From Gudongella sp049310905 (lineage in GTDB: Bacteria > Bacillota > Clostridia > Tissierellales > Tissierellaceae): a stretch of 64,000 nucleotides of DNA. The stretch covers positions 1 through 64,000 of the forward strand of contig NZ_JBMEMN010000002.1 of the NCBI RefSeq assembly GCF_049310905.1, given 5' to 3'. This document shows, in pieces, positions 24,159 to 32,409 of the stretch. The notes beneath the pieces were generated by a model, which was given only the letters and a program-made list of their open reading frames with translations, was not told the origin of the DNA and ran no database searches. The position numbers and the translations under genes are program-made. Positions within the stretch are counted from its first letter, which is position 1, and each line of letters begins with the position of its first letter.

Positions 24159-26183
24159 TTACTTGTACTTCTTTTCAACAAGATTCTTGACAAGATTATC
24201 ATCAGCCACATATGGCAGTGTAATATGATCGGTGTCCTTGTTGTTCTTATTGAACTCAATGATTGTATCTAGTGAGTTGTCGTTTCTTGCCCATGCCCTT
24301 CTTGCCACTCCACTTATTACATCCCATGGCATTGCAAGCTTAAGGATATTGTCAACTCTTTCTGATCCATCAAGAACCATTCCAAATCCACCGTTGATGG
24401 ATTTTCCGATTCCTACTCCTCCACCATTGTGAAGGGCAATCAGACTCATTCCCCTTGCTGCATTTCCAGCGAAGCAGTGAGTTGCCATATCAGCCATGAT
24501 ATTGCTTCCATCCTTGATGTTTGCAGTCTCTCTAAATGGTGAATCCGTTCCAGATACGTCGTGGTGGTCTCTTCCAAGCATAATCGGTCCAACTTCTCCC
24601 TTTCTGACCATTTCATTGAACTTTAAGGCAATCTCCGTTCTTCCCACTTCGTCCTGGTACAGTATTCTGGCCTGAGTTCCAACAACAAGCTTGTTCTTTT
24701 CAGCGTCTCTGATCCAGTTGTAATTGTCCCTGTCCTGTCCTCTTCTATCTGGATCTATACAATCCATTGCAGCCTTGTCGGTCTTTGTAAGATCCTCATG
24801 CCTGCCGCTTAGGCAAACCCATCTGAATGGTCCATATCCGTAGTCAAACAGCATTGGTCCCATAATATCCTCGACATATGACGGGAAGATAAACCCGTCT
24901 GTATCGTCAATTCCATTTGCTGATATTTCCATTACTCCAGCATCGTAAATAGCCTTCATAAAGCTGTTTCCATAATCAAAGAAGTATGTTCCCCTCTCAG
25001 CAAGCTTCTGAATCAGATGGAAGTGATGCTTTAGACTCTTGTCAACTTCCTTGATAAATCCCTTCTTGTCCTCAAGTAGCATCTTTGTTCTCTCTTCAAA
25101 TGAAAGACCCTGTGGACAATAGCCACCATCATAGGCCGCATGACAAGAAGTCTGGTCTGAAAGTAGCTCAATGTGGATGTCATTTTCAAGTGCATATTCA
25201 AGTAGGTCAATTATGTTTCCATGATATGCAATAGCGGTTGCCTTCTTCTCTTCCATTGCCTTGTGAGCTGAATTGAACAACTCACCAAGATCTTCATGAA
25301 ATTCATCTATCCAGCCTTGCTCAAGCCTAGTATTGATTCTTGAAATATCAACCTCAGCAATTATCCCTACACCACCTGCAATCTTGGCAGCCTTGCCCTG
25401 AGCACCACTCATTCCACCAAGTCCAGAGCTTACAAACATATGACCCGCAAGATCCCTGTCATCAGGAATACCAAGCTTCAGTCTTCCTGCATTTAGGATA
25501 GTGTTATATGTTCCATGTACAATTCCCTGAGGTCCGATATACATCCATCCACCTGCAGTCATCTGCCCGTAGTTTGCAACTCCCATTGCCTGAGCCTTGA
25601 TCCAATGCTCCTGATCATCAAATGCTCCGATCATAAGTGCATTTGTGATTATAACCCTTGGGCTGTTCTTGTGGGACTTGAATAGTCCCAGTGGATGACC
25701 CGACTGAAGAACCAGTGTCTGCTGGTCAGTCAGCTCTTCAAGATACTTCATTGTTAATCTGTACTGCATCCAGTTCTGGAATACCTGTCCGGTTTCACCA
25801 TAGGTGACAAGCTCATATGGATAGAGTGCCACATCAAAGGAGAGATTGTTGTCAATCATAACCTGAAATGCCTTGCCTTCAATACATTTACCCTTGTATT
25901 CATCAATTGGCTTTCCATAGATCAATTCATCCGGTCTGAATCTGTAACCATAGATTCTTCCCATTGTCAGAAGCTCATCAAGAAACTCAGGTGCCAGCTC
26001 TTCATGAAGATCTTCAGGAACATATCTAAGAGCATTCTTAAGAGCAACCTCTGTCTCCTTCTGAGTAAGTGTAAATTCCCTTTTTGGAGCTCTTCTGATA
26101 AATTTGCTAAACTCAGGATACTCTGGAAGATAATTATCCAGCTTTATTTCCATTGCCTCACCGATATTTTTGTTATTCCACAT
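24159..26183 (-). CDS. hutU: urocanate hydratase
   Basis: Urocanase adds water to urocanate to give imidazolonepropionate, with tightly bound NAD+ as electrophile. The 674-residue protein shows the family stretches SGHPLGLFKSH, GGWMYIGPQGIVHGT, SSGLGGMSGAQGKAAKIAGG, DQTSCHAAYDGGYCPQGLSF and GRDHHDVSGTDSPFRET. It is well above the roughly 550 residues of the common bacterial enzyme and close to the length of the animal form. ATG at 26183 has AAAGGAGGC upstream. It follows hutI by 13 bases and ends the operon at the perfect terminator. hutH and the formiminoglutamate step are not in this window. Confidence 0.95.
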   Translation of the reverse strand: MWNNKNIGEAMEIKLDNYLPEYPEFSKFIRRAPKREFTLTQKETEVALKNALRYVPEDLHEELAPEFLDELLTMGRIYGYRFRPDELIYGKPIDEYKGKCIEGKAFQVMIDNNLSFDVALYPYELVTYGETGQVFQNWMQYRLTMKYLEELTDQQTLVLQSGHPLGLFKSHKNSPRVIITNALMIGAFDDQEHWIKAQAMGVANYGQMTAGGWMYIGPQGIVHGTYNTILNAGRLKLGIPDDRDLAGHMFVSSGLGGMSGAQGKAAKIAGGVGIIAEVDISRINTRLEQGWIDEFHEDLGELFNSAHKAMEEKKATAIAYHGNIIDLLEYALENDIHIELLSDQTSCHAAYDGGYCPQGLSFEERTKMLLEDKKGFIKEVDKSLKHHFHLIQKLAERGTYFFDYGNSFMKAIYDAGVMEISANGIDDTDGFIFPSYVEDIMGPMLFDYGYGPFRWVCLSGRHEDLTKTDKAAMDCIDPDRRGQDRDNYNWIRDAEKNKLVVGTQARILYQDEVGRTEIALKFNEMVRKGEVGPIMLGRDHHDVSGTDSPFRETANIKDGSNIMADMATHCFAGNAARGMSLIALHNGGGVGIGKSINGGFGMVLDGSERVDNILKLAMPWDVISGVARRAWARNDNSLDTIIEFNKNNKDTDHITLPYVADDNLVKNLVEKKYK

Positions 26184-26196
26184 AATACAGCCTCCT

Positions 26197-27453
26197 TTAT
26201 TTTTCAAATACTACTTTTCCACCCTTTACAACCTTATCTGTATGATTGATACCGAAGTGATATATCATATAGTCAAGATTGGGAGCGTCAAAGATTGCAA
26301 TATCCGCATTTTTACCTATTTCAAGTGATCCTGTATGGTCTGATATCCCAAGGGCTGCCGCTGCATTTAACGTTACTGCAGTTATGACCTCTTCGGGAAG
26401 CATCTTCAGTGTCAGTGATGCCAGAGTCATCATCAGTTGAAGATTTTCACTTGGACAGCTTCCCGGATTGTAGTCTGTGGATACTGCCACGGGAACTCCA
26501 GCTTGGATCATGTCTCTTGCCCTTGCACCATTCTTTTGAAGATTGAAGCTGGTACCAGGAAGCAATACTGCTATTGTGTCAGCCTCAGCCATATCCTTGA
26601 TACCCTGATCACTGGCTCCTATTAGGTGTTCTGCCGAGATACATCCGGTTTCCGCTGCCAGTTCAGCTCCACCAAGTGATACTATTTCATCTGCATGTAT
26701 CTTTGGAATCAATCCATTCTTCTTTGCAGCAAGAATTATCCTTCTGGACTGGTCGACGCTGAATACTCCTTCTTCACAAAATACATCACAGAATTTTGCC
26801 AATTTGTTTTCTGCAATATGAGGAATCATTTCGTTTACCAGCTTATCTACAAACTGATCCGGGTTTTCCTTGTATGCAGCTGGTATGGCATGGGCTCCCA
26901 TAAATGTTGGAAGAATATCAACCGGGTGATCCTGATTAAGCTTGTTTGCAACTTCAATCTGCTTCAGTTCTGTTTCAAAACTTCCAATGCCATAGCCTGA
27001 TTTAGCTTCCACTGTAGTAACTCCAAATCCCAACATTGTTTGGAGACTTTTCCAGGCTTTCTCATATAGCTCCTGCGAAGTAGCATTTTCAGTTGCCTTT
27101 GTTGTGGAATGGATTCCACCTCCCGCTGCCAGGATTTCAAGATATCCTTTGCCTTCAAGCTTCATTGCAAGCTCGTTCTCCCTGCTTCCTCCGTGAACCA
27201 GGTGAGTGTGACAGTCAATCAACCCAGGAGTGACGGTTTTTCCGCTACCATCAATAACTACAGTATCCTCGCTGATTTCAATTCCTTCAGGTAAATCCCC
27301 CTCACCTACAAATATTATCTTCCCATCCTTTACTGCAACCACTCCATTCTCAATTATACCTGCCTGACCCTGGGCTTTTCCGGTTCGAGGCATTTCTCCT
27401 CCCCTAACAGTGACCAAAGTCTTTATGTTTTCAATAACCAATGATGCCTTCAT
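26197..27453 (-). CDS. hutI: imidazolonepropionase
   Basis: HutI hydrolyses imidazolonepropionate to N-formimino-L-glutamate. The 418-residue metal-dependent amidohydrolase has the metal-binding CHTHLVHGGSRE near residue 80, EAKSGYGI, KIHADEI near 245 and STDYNPGSCPS near 320. ATG at 27453 is preceded by AAAGGAGGAG. It is the first gene after the -24/-12 promoter and lies 13 bases upstream of hutU. Length is normal. Confidence 0.95.
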   Translation of the reverse strand: MKASLVIENIKTLVTVRGGEMPRTGKAQGQAGIIENGVVAVKDGKIIFVGEGDLPEGIEISEDTVVIDGSGKTVTPGLIDCHTHLVHGGSRENELAMKLEGKGYLEILAAGGGIHSTTKATENATSQELYEKAWKSLQTMLGFGVTTVEAKSGYGIGSFETELKQIEVANKLNQDHPVDILPTFMGAHAIPAAYKENPDQFVDKLVNEMIPHIAENKLAKFCDVFCEEGVFSVDQSRRIILAAKKNGLIPKIHADEIVSLGGAELAAETGCISAEHLIGASDQGIKDMAEADTIAVLLPGTSFNLQKNGARARDMIQAGVPVAVSTDYNPGSCPSENLQLMMTLASLTLKMLPEEVITAVTLNAAAALGISDHTGSLEIGKNADIAIFDAPNLDYMIYHFGINHTDKVVKGGKVVFEK

Positions 27454-27504
27454 GGAACTCCTCCTTTCAATATTGCTTCATACTCCTCTTACCCTTAATA
27501 TTCT

Positions 27505-27522
27505 TGCAATATATGTGCCAAG
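27505..27522 (-). promoter_or_regulatory. sigma-54 (-24/-12) promoter of hutI-hutU
   Basis: On the minus strand CTTGGCACATATATTGCA matches the TGGCAC-N5-TTGCA consensus exactly. The start site would be near 27493, about 40 bases before the hutI start codon. A sigma-54 activator is encoded on the upstream side. Confidence 0.9.
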
Positions 27523-27570
27523 TTTTTGAAGCTTTACGGCCGTCTGAAATACCCATCCCATTATTATGAA

Positions 27571-27623
27571 AATTAAAAAAACAGGCAGCTATGTTTCTTT
27601 TTAAAACACTTTTGCCTGTTTTT
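27571..27623 (-). terminator. intrinsic terminator of the sigma-54 activator gene
   Basis: AAAAACAGGCA (27613-27623 on the complement) pairs with TGCCTGTTTTT (27577-27587 on the complement), an 11-bp stem with a 25-base loop, then TTTAATTTT on the minus strand. It lies between the regulator and the hut promoter. Confidence 0.65.
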
Positions 27624-27653
27624 GTCATTTGTGTGTGTTTTATTTTAAAACAC
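27591..27653. promoter_or_regulatory. two dyad sites, probable activator binding sites (UAS) for the hut promoter
   Basis: The first, GTGTTTTA-TTT-TAAAACAC (27635-27653), is a perfect 8-bp inverted repeat with a 3-base spacer. The second, ATGTTTCT-TTT-TAAAACAC (27591-27609), has the same spacer and one perfect half. Centres are 44 bases apart, close to four helical turns, and lie about 80-125 bases upstream of the -24 box, as expected for sigma-54 enhancers. Confidence 0.7.
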
Positions 27654-27669
27654 AATGTTTTGTTTTCAA

Positions 27670-29379
27670 TCAATCAATTTCATATTTTCTGCTGATGTCA
27701 TATTTTCTCATTCTGTAAATCAAGCTTTGTCTTGTGATTCCAAGGGCTTTGGCTGTTTTAGTAACATTCCATAGATTTTTTTCAAGGGCTCCACTTACAA
27801 GTCTTTTTTCCAGCCCATCCAAGCTATTTTGAAGGTTTTCTGTTGCAATCTCTCTCCTGTCCTTGTTTGAATCGCTCCACTTCATGGCTTCAAGGATGTA
27901 GTCAGGAGTATTTTCCAGCTTGAGTATCTTTTCATCATCTCCTGATCTGACCATGGTATTTTCTATAAAGTGCTCCAGCTCTCTTATGTTTCCCGGCCAT
28001 AGATAGCTTTTCATCATATTTTTCAAATCTTCTCCAATGCTGGAGATGATTTTTTCCATAAGCAGATTGTATCTCTTGATATAGTGATGGCTGATGTGGA
28101 AAATATCATCACCTCTATCTTTAAGTGGAGGAATATATAGATTGTATCCTGCAATCCTATAGAACAGATCCAATCTCAGTTTTTCTGCATCTATAAGTTT
28201 ATATGGATCAGTATTCATGGCACTTATTATACGGCATTTGATCGGGTAACTGTCTTTACCTCCGACTCTACGGGTATTTCTTTCCTGCAGCACCCGCAGC
28301 AGCTTCGTTTGCATATTAATTGGCATTGAGTCAATTTCATCGAGGAAGAGGGTACCTTCACCAGCTTCCTCAAAAAGTCCCGGTGAATCCACCGCTCCCG
28401 TATACGCTCCCTTGACTGCACCGAAAAGGATGCTTTCAAGAAGATTCTCCGGTATTGCAGAGCAGTTTATGCCTATAAAGGGATGAGCCTTCCTTTTGCT
28501 GAAGTTGTGGATGCTTTGAGCAAATACCTCTTTTCCTGTACCCGTGTCCCCAACAAGGAGTATGCTATTGTCAAGCCAGGCAATTGCCTGAGCTTCTCTT
28601 ATAACTCTCCTGATTGCATCACTTGAACCAATTATATCCGTAAAAGTGAATCTTGTCCCATTAAGGAAAGTCCCTTCTCTTTCTTCAAGGCCATATGATT
28701 CCTTTTTCAGTTCCATTATCTGAGTGAGAAGGTTCTGAAGCTTGGTTTCATCCTTGCTTATTGAAAACACACCTATAGTAGACTCACCATGCTTTATTGG
28801 AATGGTTGAATACGATTTATAAACCGGCTTGCCTTTGTTGTATGCGTGGGCAGCATATTTGTTTATAATTGCCTTTCCGCTTTCAAGCACTTCCATATGC
28901 TCAGATTTATTCTTGTCACTGTATCCATATGCATCCCAGATGAATTTTCCAATCATATCCTCAGCTTTTCTTTTTTCCAGTTCTTCCATCGCCTTGTTGT
29001 AAATCATTACCCGCCCATTTTTGTCACTAAGAAGAACTCCATCATAGAGATTCTCAACAACCTGCAACAAACTTTCAGCTTTAACCTCTGGATCATTGTA
29101 ATCTCCAAGCTCCCTTAATTCAATAATATACATTGACTCAGTCTTAAAAAGCAGCGCCAGGTAATTATTTTTGTCCATAACAACATTCATCTCAACTTTA
29201 TCTGAAATCATCCTTAGTTTATCTATATTAACTCCAAGAATTTCAGTAATGCTTTTTAATCCACTGGAAATAAGCCCTTCCATTGAAGTGCTTTTCCAAA
29301 GTATATCCCCATTTTTATCAGCAATCATAGATATTGGCGCAAGAATTTCCAAAATGATTCCTACGGTCTTTAAGTCCAT
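27670..29379 (-). CDS. sigma-54-dependent activator with PAS sensor, probable hut regulator
   Basis: The 569-residue protein has an N-terminal PAS-like region (about 1-100), a second PAS domain (about 105-220, VVENLYDGVLLSDKNGRVMIYNKAMEELE), an AAA+ domain with Walker A GDTGTGKE, the sigma-54 contact loop GAYTGA and Walker B TLFLDEIDS, and a C-terminal Fis-type helix-turn-helix (NVTKTAKALGITRQSLIYRM). It resembles RocR-type activators of amino-acid catabolism. ATG at 29379 follows GGAGGGGT. The next downstream promoter is the -24/-12 hut promoter, so regulation of hutIU is the simplest reading. The effector is unknown. Confidence 0.88.
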   Translation of the reverse strand: MDLKTVGIILEILAPISMIADKNGDILWKSTSMEGLISSGLKSITEILGVNIDKLRMISDKVEMNVVMDKNNYLALLFKTESMYIIELRELGDYNDPEVKAESLLQVVENLYDGVLLSDKNGRVMIYNKAMEELEKRKAEDMIGKFIWDAYGYSDKNKSEHMEVLESGKAIINKYAAHAYNKGKPVYKSYSTIPIKHGESTIGVFSISKDETKLQNLLTQIMELKKESYGLEEREGTFLNGTRFTFTDIIGSSDAIRRVIREAQAIAWLDNSILLVGDTGTGKEVFAQSIHNFSKRKAHPFIGINCSAIPENLLESILFGAVKGAYTGAVDSPGLFEEAGEGTLFLDEIDSMPINMQTKLLRVLQERNTRRVGGKDSYPIKCRIISAMNTDPYKLIDAEKLRLDLFYRIAGYNLYIPPLKDRGDDIFHISHHYIKRYNLLMEKIISSIGEDLKNMMKSYLWPGNIRELEHFIENTMVRSGDDEKILKLENTPDYILEAMKWSDSNKDRREIATENLQNSLDGLEKRLVSGALEKNLWNVTKTAKALGITRQSLIYRMRKYDISRKYEID

Positions 29380-29397
29380 CAAACCCCTCCGATACCG

Positions 29398-30288
29398 CTA
29401 GATAATCTTATTCCTTAGAACTCCAATTTCGGGAATTTCACATTGGACCACATCCCCTTTGACCATGTATCTAGGAGGATTTAATGCCATTCCAACTCCG
29501 GCAGGAGTTCCAGTCGCAATTATGTCCCCAGGCTCCAGGGTTATTCCCTTTGAAAAGTCTGAAATCAATGTCGCTATGTCATTTATAAGCATTCTGGTAT
29601 TTGAGTTTTGTCTTATTTCATCATTAACCTTTGATATAACATCAACTTCCATAGGAAATGGTAGTTGTGATTTATGAAGCACTACAGGACCCATAACAGA
29701 ATACCCATCCAGGCTTTTACCCTTGTACCACTGTATATGATCTCTCTGAAGTCTTCTTGAGGATAGATCGTTGAATATGGAATACCCGAAGATATGATCC
29801 TCAACCTTATCCAAAGCTATATCTTTACCAGCTTTACCGATTATTACGGCAAGCTCGACCTCGTAATCAAACTCCTCATCAAGCTCAATTTCAGCCTCTA
29901 TATTCTCATCAGGACCTACTATTCTGGTTGTCCTCTTTGAGAAATATACAGGCTTGGTCACCTTTTCTAGATTGCCATCCTTTATTGCCGCCTGAGATTC
30001 CTTCAAGTGATCAGCGTAATTTACACCTACACAGATTATGTCGTGAACCGGCTTGGTTATAGGCGACAATATGCTGACTTCATCAAGCGGTATGGCCTTG
30101 ATTGATTTTTCCTCTAATGTAGCCTCTATTTTACTTATATGTTCTTCCTTTGAATCTCCAATAAAATCAACCAGTGTTTTAAATCTTCCAACTCCAAATA
30201 TCTTATCCAAGCTGTAAACAGATTTTTCTTCCTTGTCCAATACACCTGGATACTCCTTATCTCTTAGCTTAAATGTAACAAATTTCAT
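29398..30288 (-). CDS. fumarylacetoacetate hydrolase (FAH) family protein
   Basis: FAH-family enzymes cleave or decarboxylate 2-oxoacid-type substrates with Mg2+. The 296-residue protein has the family core: VGVNYADHLKE near residue 95, the metal ligands in DEEFDYEVELAVIIG near 145, and GDIIATGTPAGVG near 265. The N-terminal part resembles the bacterial YcgM-like (acylpyruvate hydrolase/oxaloacetate decarboxylase) group. ATG at 30288 has GGGGGTG upstream. It lies 18 bases ahead of the sigma-54 activator gene and may be co-transcribed with it. Exact reaction unknown. Confidence 0.88.
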   Translation of the reverse strand: MKFVTFKLRDKEYPGVLDKEEKSVYSLDKIFGVGRFKTLVDFIGDSKEEHISKIEATLEEKSIKAIPLDEVSILSPITKPVHDIICVGVNYADHLKESQAAIKDGNLEKVTKPVYFSKRTTRIVGPDENIEAEIELDEEFDYEVELAVIIGKAGKDIALDKVEDHIFGYSIFNDLSSRRLQRDHIQWYKGKSLDGYSVMGPVVLHKSQLPFPMEVDVISKVNDEIRQNSNTRMLINDIATLISDFSKGITLEPGDIIATGTPAGVGMALNPPRYMVKGDVVQCEIPEIGVLRNKII

Positions 30289-30343
30289 CAAAACACCCCC
30301 AAAATTTTGTATATATGTCTATTATACACATAATTTTAAACAG

Positions 30344-30371
30344 AAAAAGGGCGTAAACCTAATACACCCTT
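30344..30371 (-). terminator. intrinsic terminator of the degV gene
   Basis: On the minus strand AAGGGTGTA pairs with TACGCCCTT around a 7-base loop and is followed by TTTCTGTTT. It lies 9 bases after the stop codon. Confidence 0.75.
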
Positions 30372-30379
30372 AAATTTCT

Positions 30380-31246
30380 TCAATTGTTTTCCATAAAGAA
30401 CATTGATAGTCCACCAAGCCCAACATGTGTACCCACGGCAACTCCCATCTGCATAATGTATATCTCGCCTTTAAAATCAGTGTCCTGGATTACCTTGTCT
30501 CTCAGAGCATTGGCAATATGAATATCTGATGTGTAGCCAATTATAATAAAATTTGTATTCTCCCTATCAATCCTTTTCATAAATTCACTAGTATAATACC
30601 TTAAAACCTTGTTCCAGCCTCGTTCTTTGGCAACAATAGCGCCTTTTCCTTTTTTCATGGTCATAATGGGTTTAACCCTAAGCAGTTTTCCAATAAATGC
30701 GCTGGAATTTGACAATCTTCCACTTTTTATAAGATTGTTTAAGTCATCTACGCACAGAAAATGCTTGACCCTTTTCTTGTTGTCCTCGCTGAACCGAACA
30801 AGTTGGTCAAAATCATAACCTTCCTGGATCAGCTGAGAAGATTTCATAATAAGCCATCCGCTTCCATGGCTCATTGATAAGGAATCCACTACATGAATTC
30901 TTATTTTGGCATCGGGATTTCTGTCATAAAAATATCCCTTTGCAATCTCTGCTGATTGATATGATCCACTTGTACCGCTAGACATGCATATAATCAAAAA
31001 CTCGTCATACCCTTGTGGAATAGCTTCGTCGATTATGCTCAGGTACTCTTCAGGACTGGGCATCGATGTGCTTGGCAATTCCTGGAGCGTTGGCAGCATC
31101 TCATAAAATCTGTCAGGAGTTATATCAATTTTATCCTGATAGGTTTTTTCTCCAATCTCAATATTCAGTGGTGCCACTCCAATGTTGTACTTATCGATTA
31201 TTTCCTGTGATAAATCACAGGTTGAATCTGCCATGATCTTTATCAA
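30380..31246 (-). CDS. DegV family (fatty-acid-binding) protein
   Basis: DegV/FakB-type proteins bind fatty acids in a two-domain EDD fold. The 288-residue protein opens with IMADSTCDLSQE, has LPTSxP-like ELPSTSMPSPEEY near residue 58, and CMSSGTSGSYQSA near 88, all conserved in the family. It starts with TTG at 31246, preceded by GAGGAGGAG at good spacing; the alternative ATG is four codons later. It follows msrAB by 15 bases. A role with FakA for fatty-acid phosphorylation is known for the family but not shown here. Confidence 0.9.
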   Translation of the reverse strand: MIKIMADSTCDLSQEIIDKYNIGVAPLNIEIGEKTYQDKIDITPDRFYEMLPTLQELPSTSMPSPEEYLSIIDEAIPQGYDEFLIICMSSGTSGSYQSAEIAKGYFYDRNPDAKIRIHVVDSLSMSHGSGWLIMKSSQLIQEGYDFDQLVRFSEDNKKRVKHFLCVDDLNNLIKSGRLSNSSAFIGKLLRVKPIMTMKKGKGAIVAKERGWNKVLRYYTSEFMKRIDRENTNFIIIGYTSDIHIANALRDKVIQDTDFKGEIYIMQMGVAVGTHVGLGGLSMFFMENN

Positions 31247-31261
31247 TTATTCTCCTCCTCA

Positions 31262-32341
31262 TCATTGAAAGTACATCAAATATTTTCCGTATCCATTCTG
31301 CTCCATCTCTTCAAGGTAGATAAAATCCAATGCACCACTATTTATACAAAACCTAAGTCCACCTTCCTCAGCAGGGCCATCATTAAATACATGTCCCAAA
31401 TGGGTGTCCCCAGTTCTGCTTTTTACTTCGATTCTTTCCATACCCATGGTTGCATCCAAGTGCAGTGTAATAACATTCCAGTCAATTGGTCTTGTAAAGC
31501 TTGGCCAGCCTGAGCCTGAATCAAATTTATCCCTTGATAGAAACAAGGGTTCACCCGTTACAATATCAACATAAAGTCCTTCATCATGATTGTTCCAGAA
31601 TGGGTTCTGAAAAGCCGTTTCAGTTGCGCCCTCCTGGGTTATGCTGTATTGAAGATCAGTCAGCTTCTCCCTGATTTCATCATCACTTGGCTTAGGATAA
31701 TCTGAAGCTCTTATGGATGGTCTTTCAGATGGAATATTACTTAAATCAACATGACAATAACCGTTGGGATTCTTATACAAGTAGTCCTGGTGATAGTCTT
31801 CTGCTAAAACGTAATTTTGGAGCTTCTGAATTTCTGTTGCTATGGGCCCTGAATATTTTTCCTGCTCTTTTTCTGTGACAGTCTGAATTACATCCAGGTC
31901 ATCATCATCTACATAATATATTCCTGATCTGTACTGAGTACCAACATCATTTCCCTGTTTATTGACACTTGTAGGTTCAATTATACCATAAAAGTAGGTT
32001 AGTATACTTTGGAGACTTATAATTTCAGGATCATAAACCAGGTAAATTGTCTCAGCATGTCCTGTTTCTTCTATTAAATTATAGTTTGTTGTATCTGACT
32101 CTCCATTTGCATAACCTACGTTTGTATATTCCACTCCAATTATTCTCTCGAAATATGCCTCAACTCCCCAAAAACAGCCGCCAGCAAGATAGATCTCCTT
32201 GTATCTGCTATTTGAATAGTCCGGTGTCAGGCTTATTTTATCACTCTCTTCCTCTTCAACAATTGCAGGAGCACAGGATGACAGAATCATCGTCAATGCT
32301 AGCAACACTATGATAGTACTCTTAAATTTATTTTTAGACAT
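31262..32341 (-). CDS. msrAB: methionine sulfoxide reductase MsrA-MsrB fusion, lipoprotein
   Basis: The protein reduces both S- and R-methionine sulfoxide. Its 359 residues comprise a lipoprotein signal with lipobox ILSSC (C23), an MsrA domain (about 45-200; catalytic C56 in GGCFWG), and an MsrB domain (about 225-345) with DSGSGWPSFT and the catalytic C332 in RFCINS. The MsrB zinc-binding CxxC pairs are absent. ATG at 32341 has GGGGGAG upstream; an extra 17 residues upstream are open but implausible. It is anchored outside the membrane, so it probably repairs surface or secreted proteins. It is followed by degV. Confidence 0.93.
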   Translation of the reverse strand: MSKNKFKSTIIVLLALTMILSSCAPAIVEEEESDKISLTPDYSNSRYKEIYLAGGCFWGVEAYFERIIGVEYTNVGYANGESDTTNYNLIEETGHAETIYLVYDPEIISLQSILTYFYGIIEPTSVNKQGNDVGTQYRSGIYYVDDDDLDVIQTVTEKEQEKYSGPIATEIQKLQNYVLAEDYHQDYLYKNPNGYCHVDLSNIPSERPSIRASDYPKPSDDEIREKLTDLQYSITQEGATETAFQNPFWNNHDEGLYVDIVTGEPLFLSRDKFDSGSGWPSFTRPIDWNVITLHLDATMGMERIEVKSRTGDTHLGHVFNDGPAEEGGLRFCINSGALDFIYLEEMEQNGYGKYLMYFQ

Positions 32342-32346
32342 ATAAA

Positions 32347-32399
32347 CTCCCCCATGTTTTACTTTAAGATATTTATACCCATAACTAAACATGGAGGAG
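32347..32399. repeat. inverted repeat embracing the msrAB ribosome binding site
   Basis: CTCCCCCATGTTT (32347-32359) is complementary to AAACATGGAGGAG (32387-32399) with one T-G wobble, giving a 13-bp stem and a 27-base loop on the minus-strand transcript. The downstream arm contains the GGGGGAG ribosome binding site of msrAB, so a readthrough transcript from the nitroreductase gene would hide it. Confidence 0.6.
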
Positions 32400-32409
32400 C
32401 TATAAAATT

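Noticed and set aside
27467..27673. 68-residue minus-strand open frame between hutI and the activator
   Set aside because: It covers the sigma-54 promoter, the terminator and the enhancer dyads; the composition is that of regulatory DNA.
32340..32400. Promoter for msrAB within the inverted-repeat loop (GGTATAAAT)
   Set aside because: A -10-like sequence is present but no -35 at correct spacing, so it is not listed.
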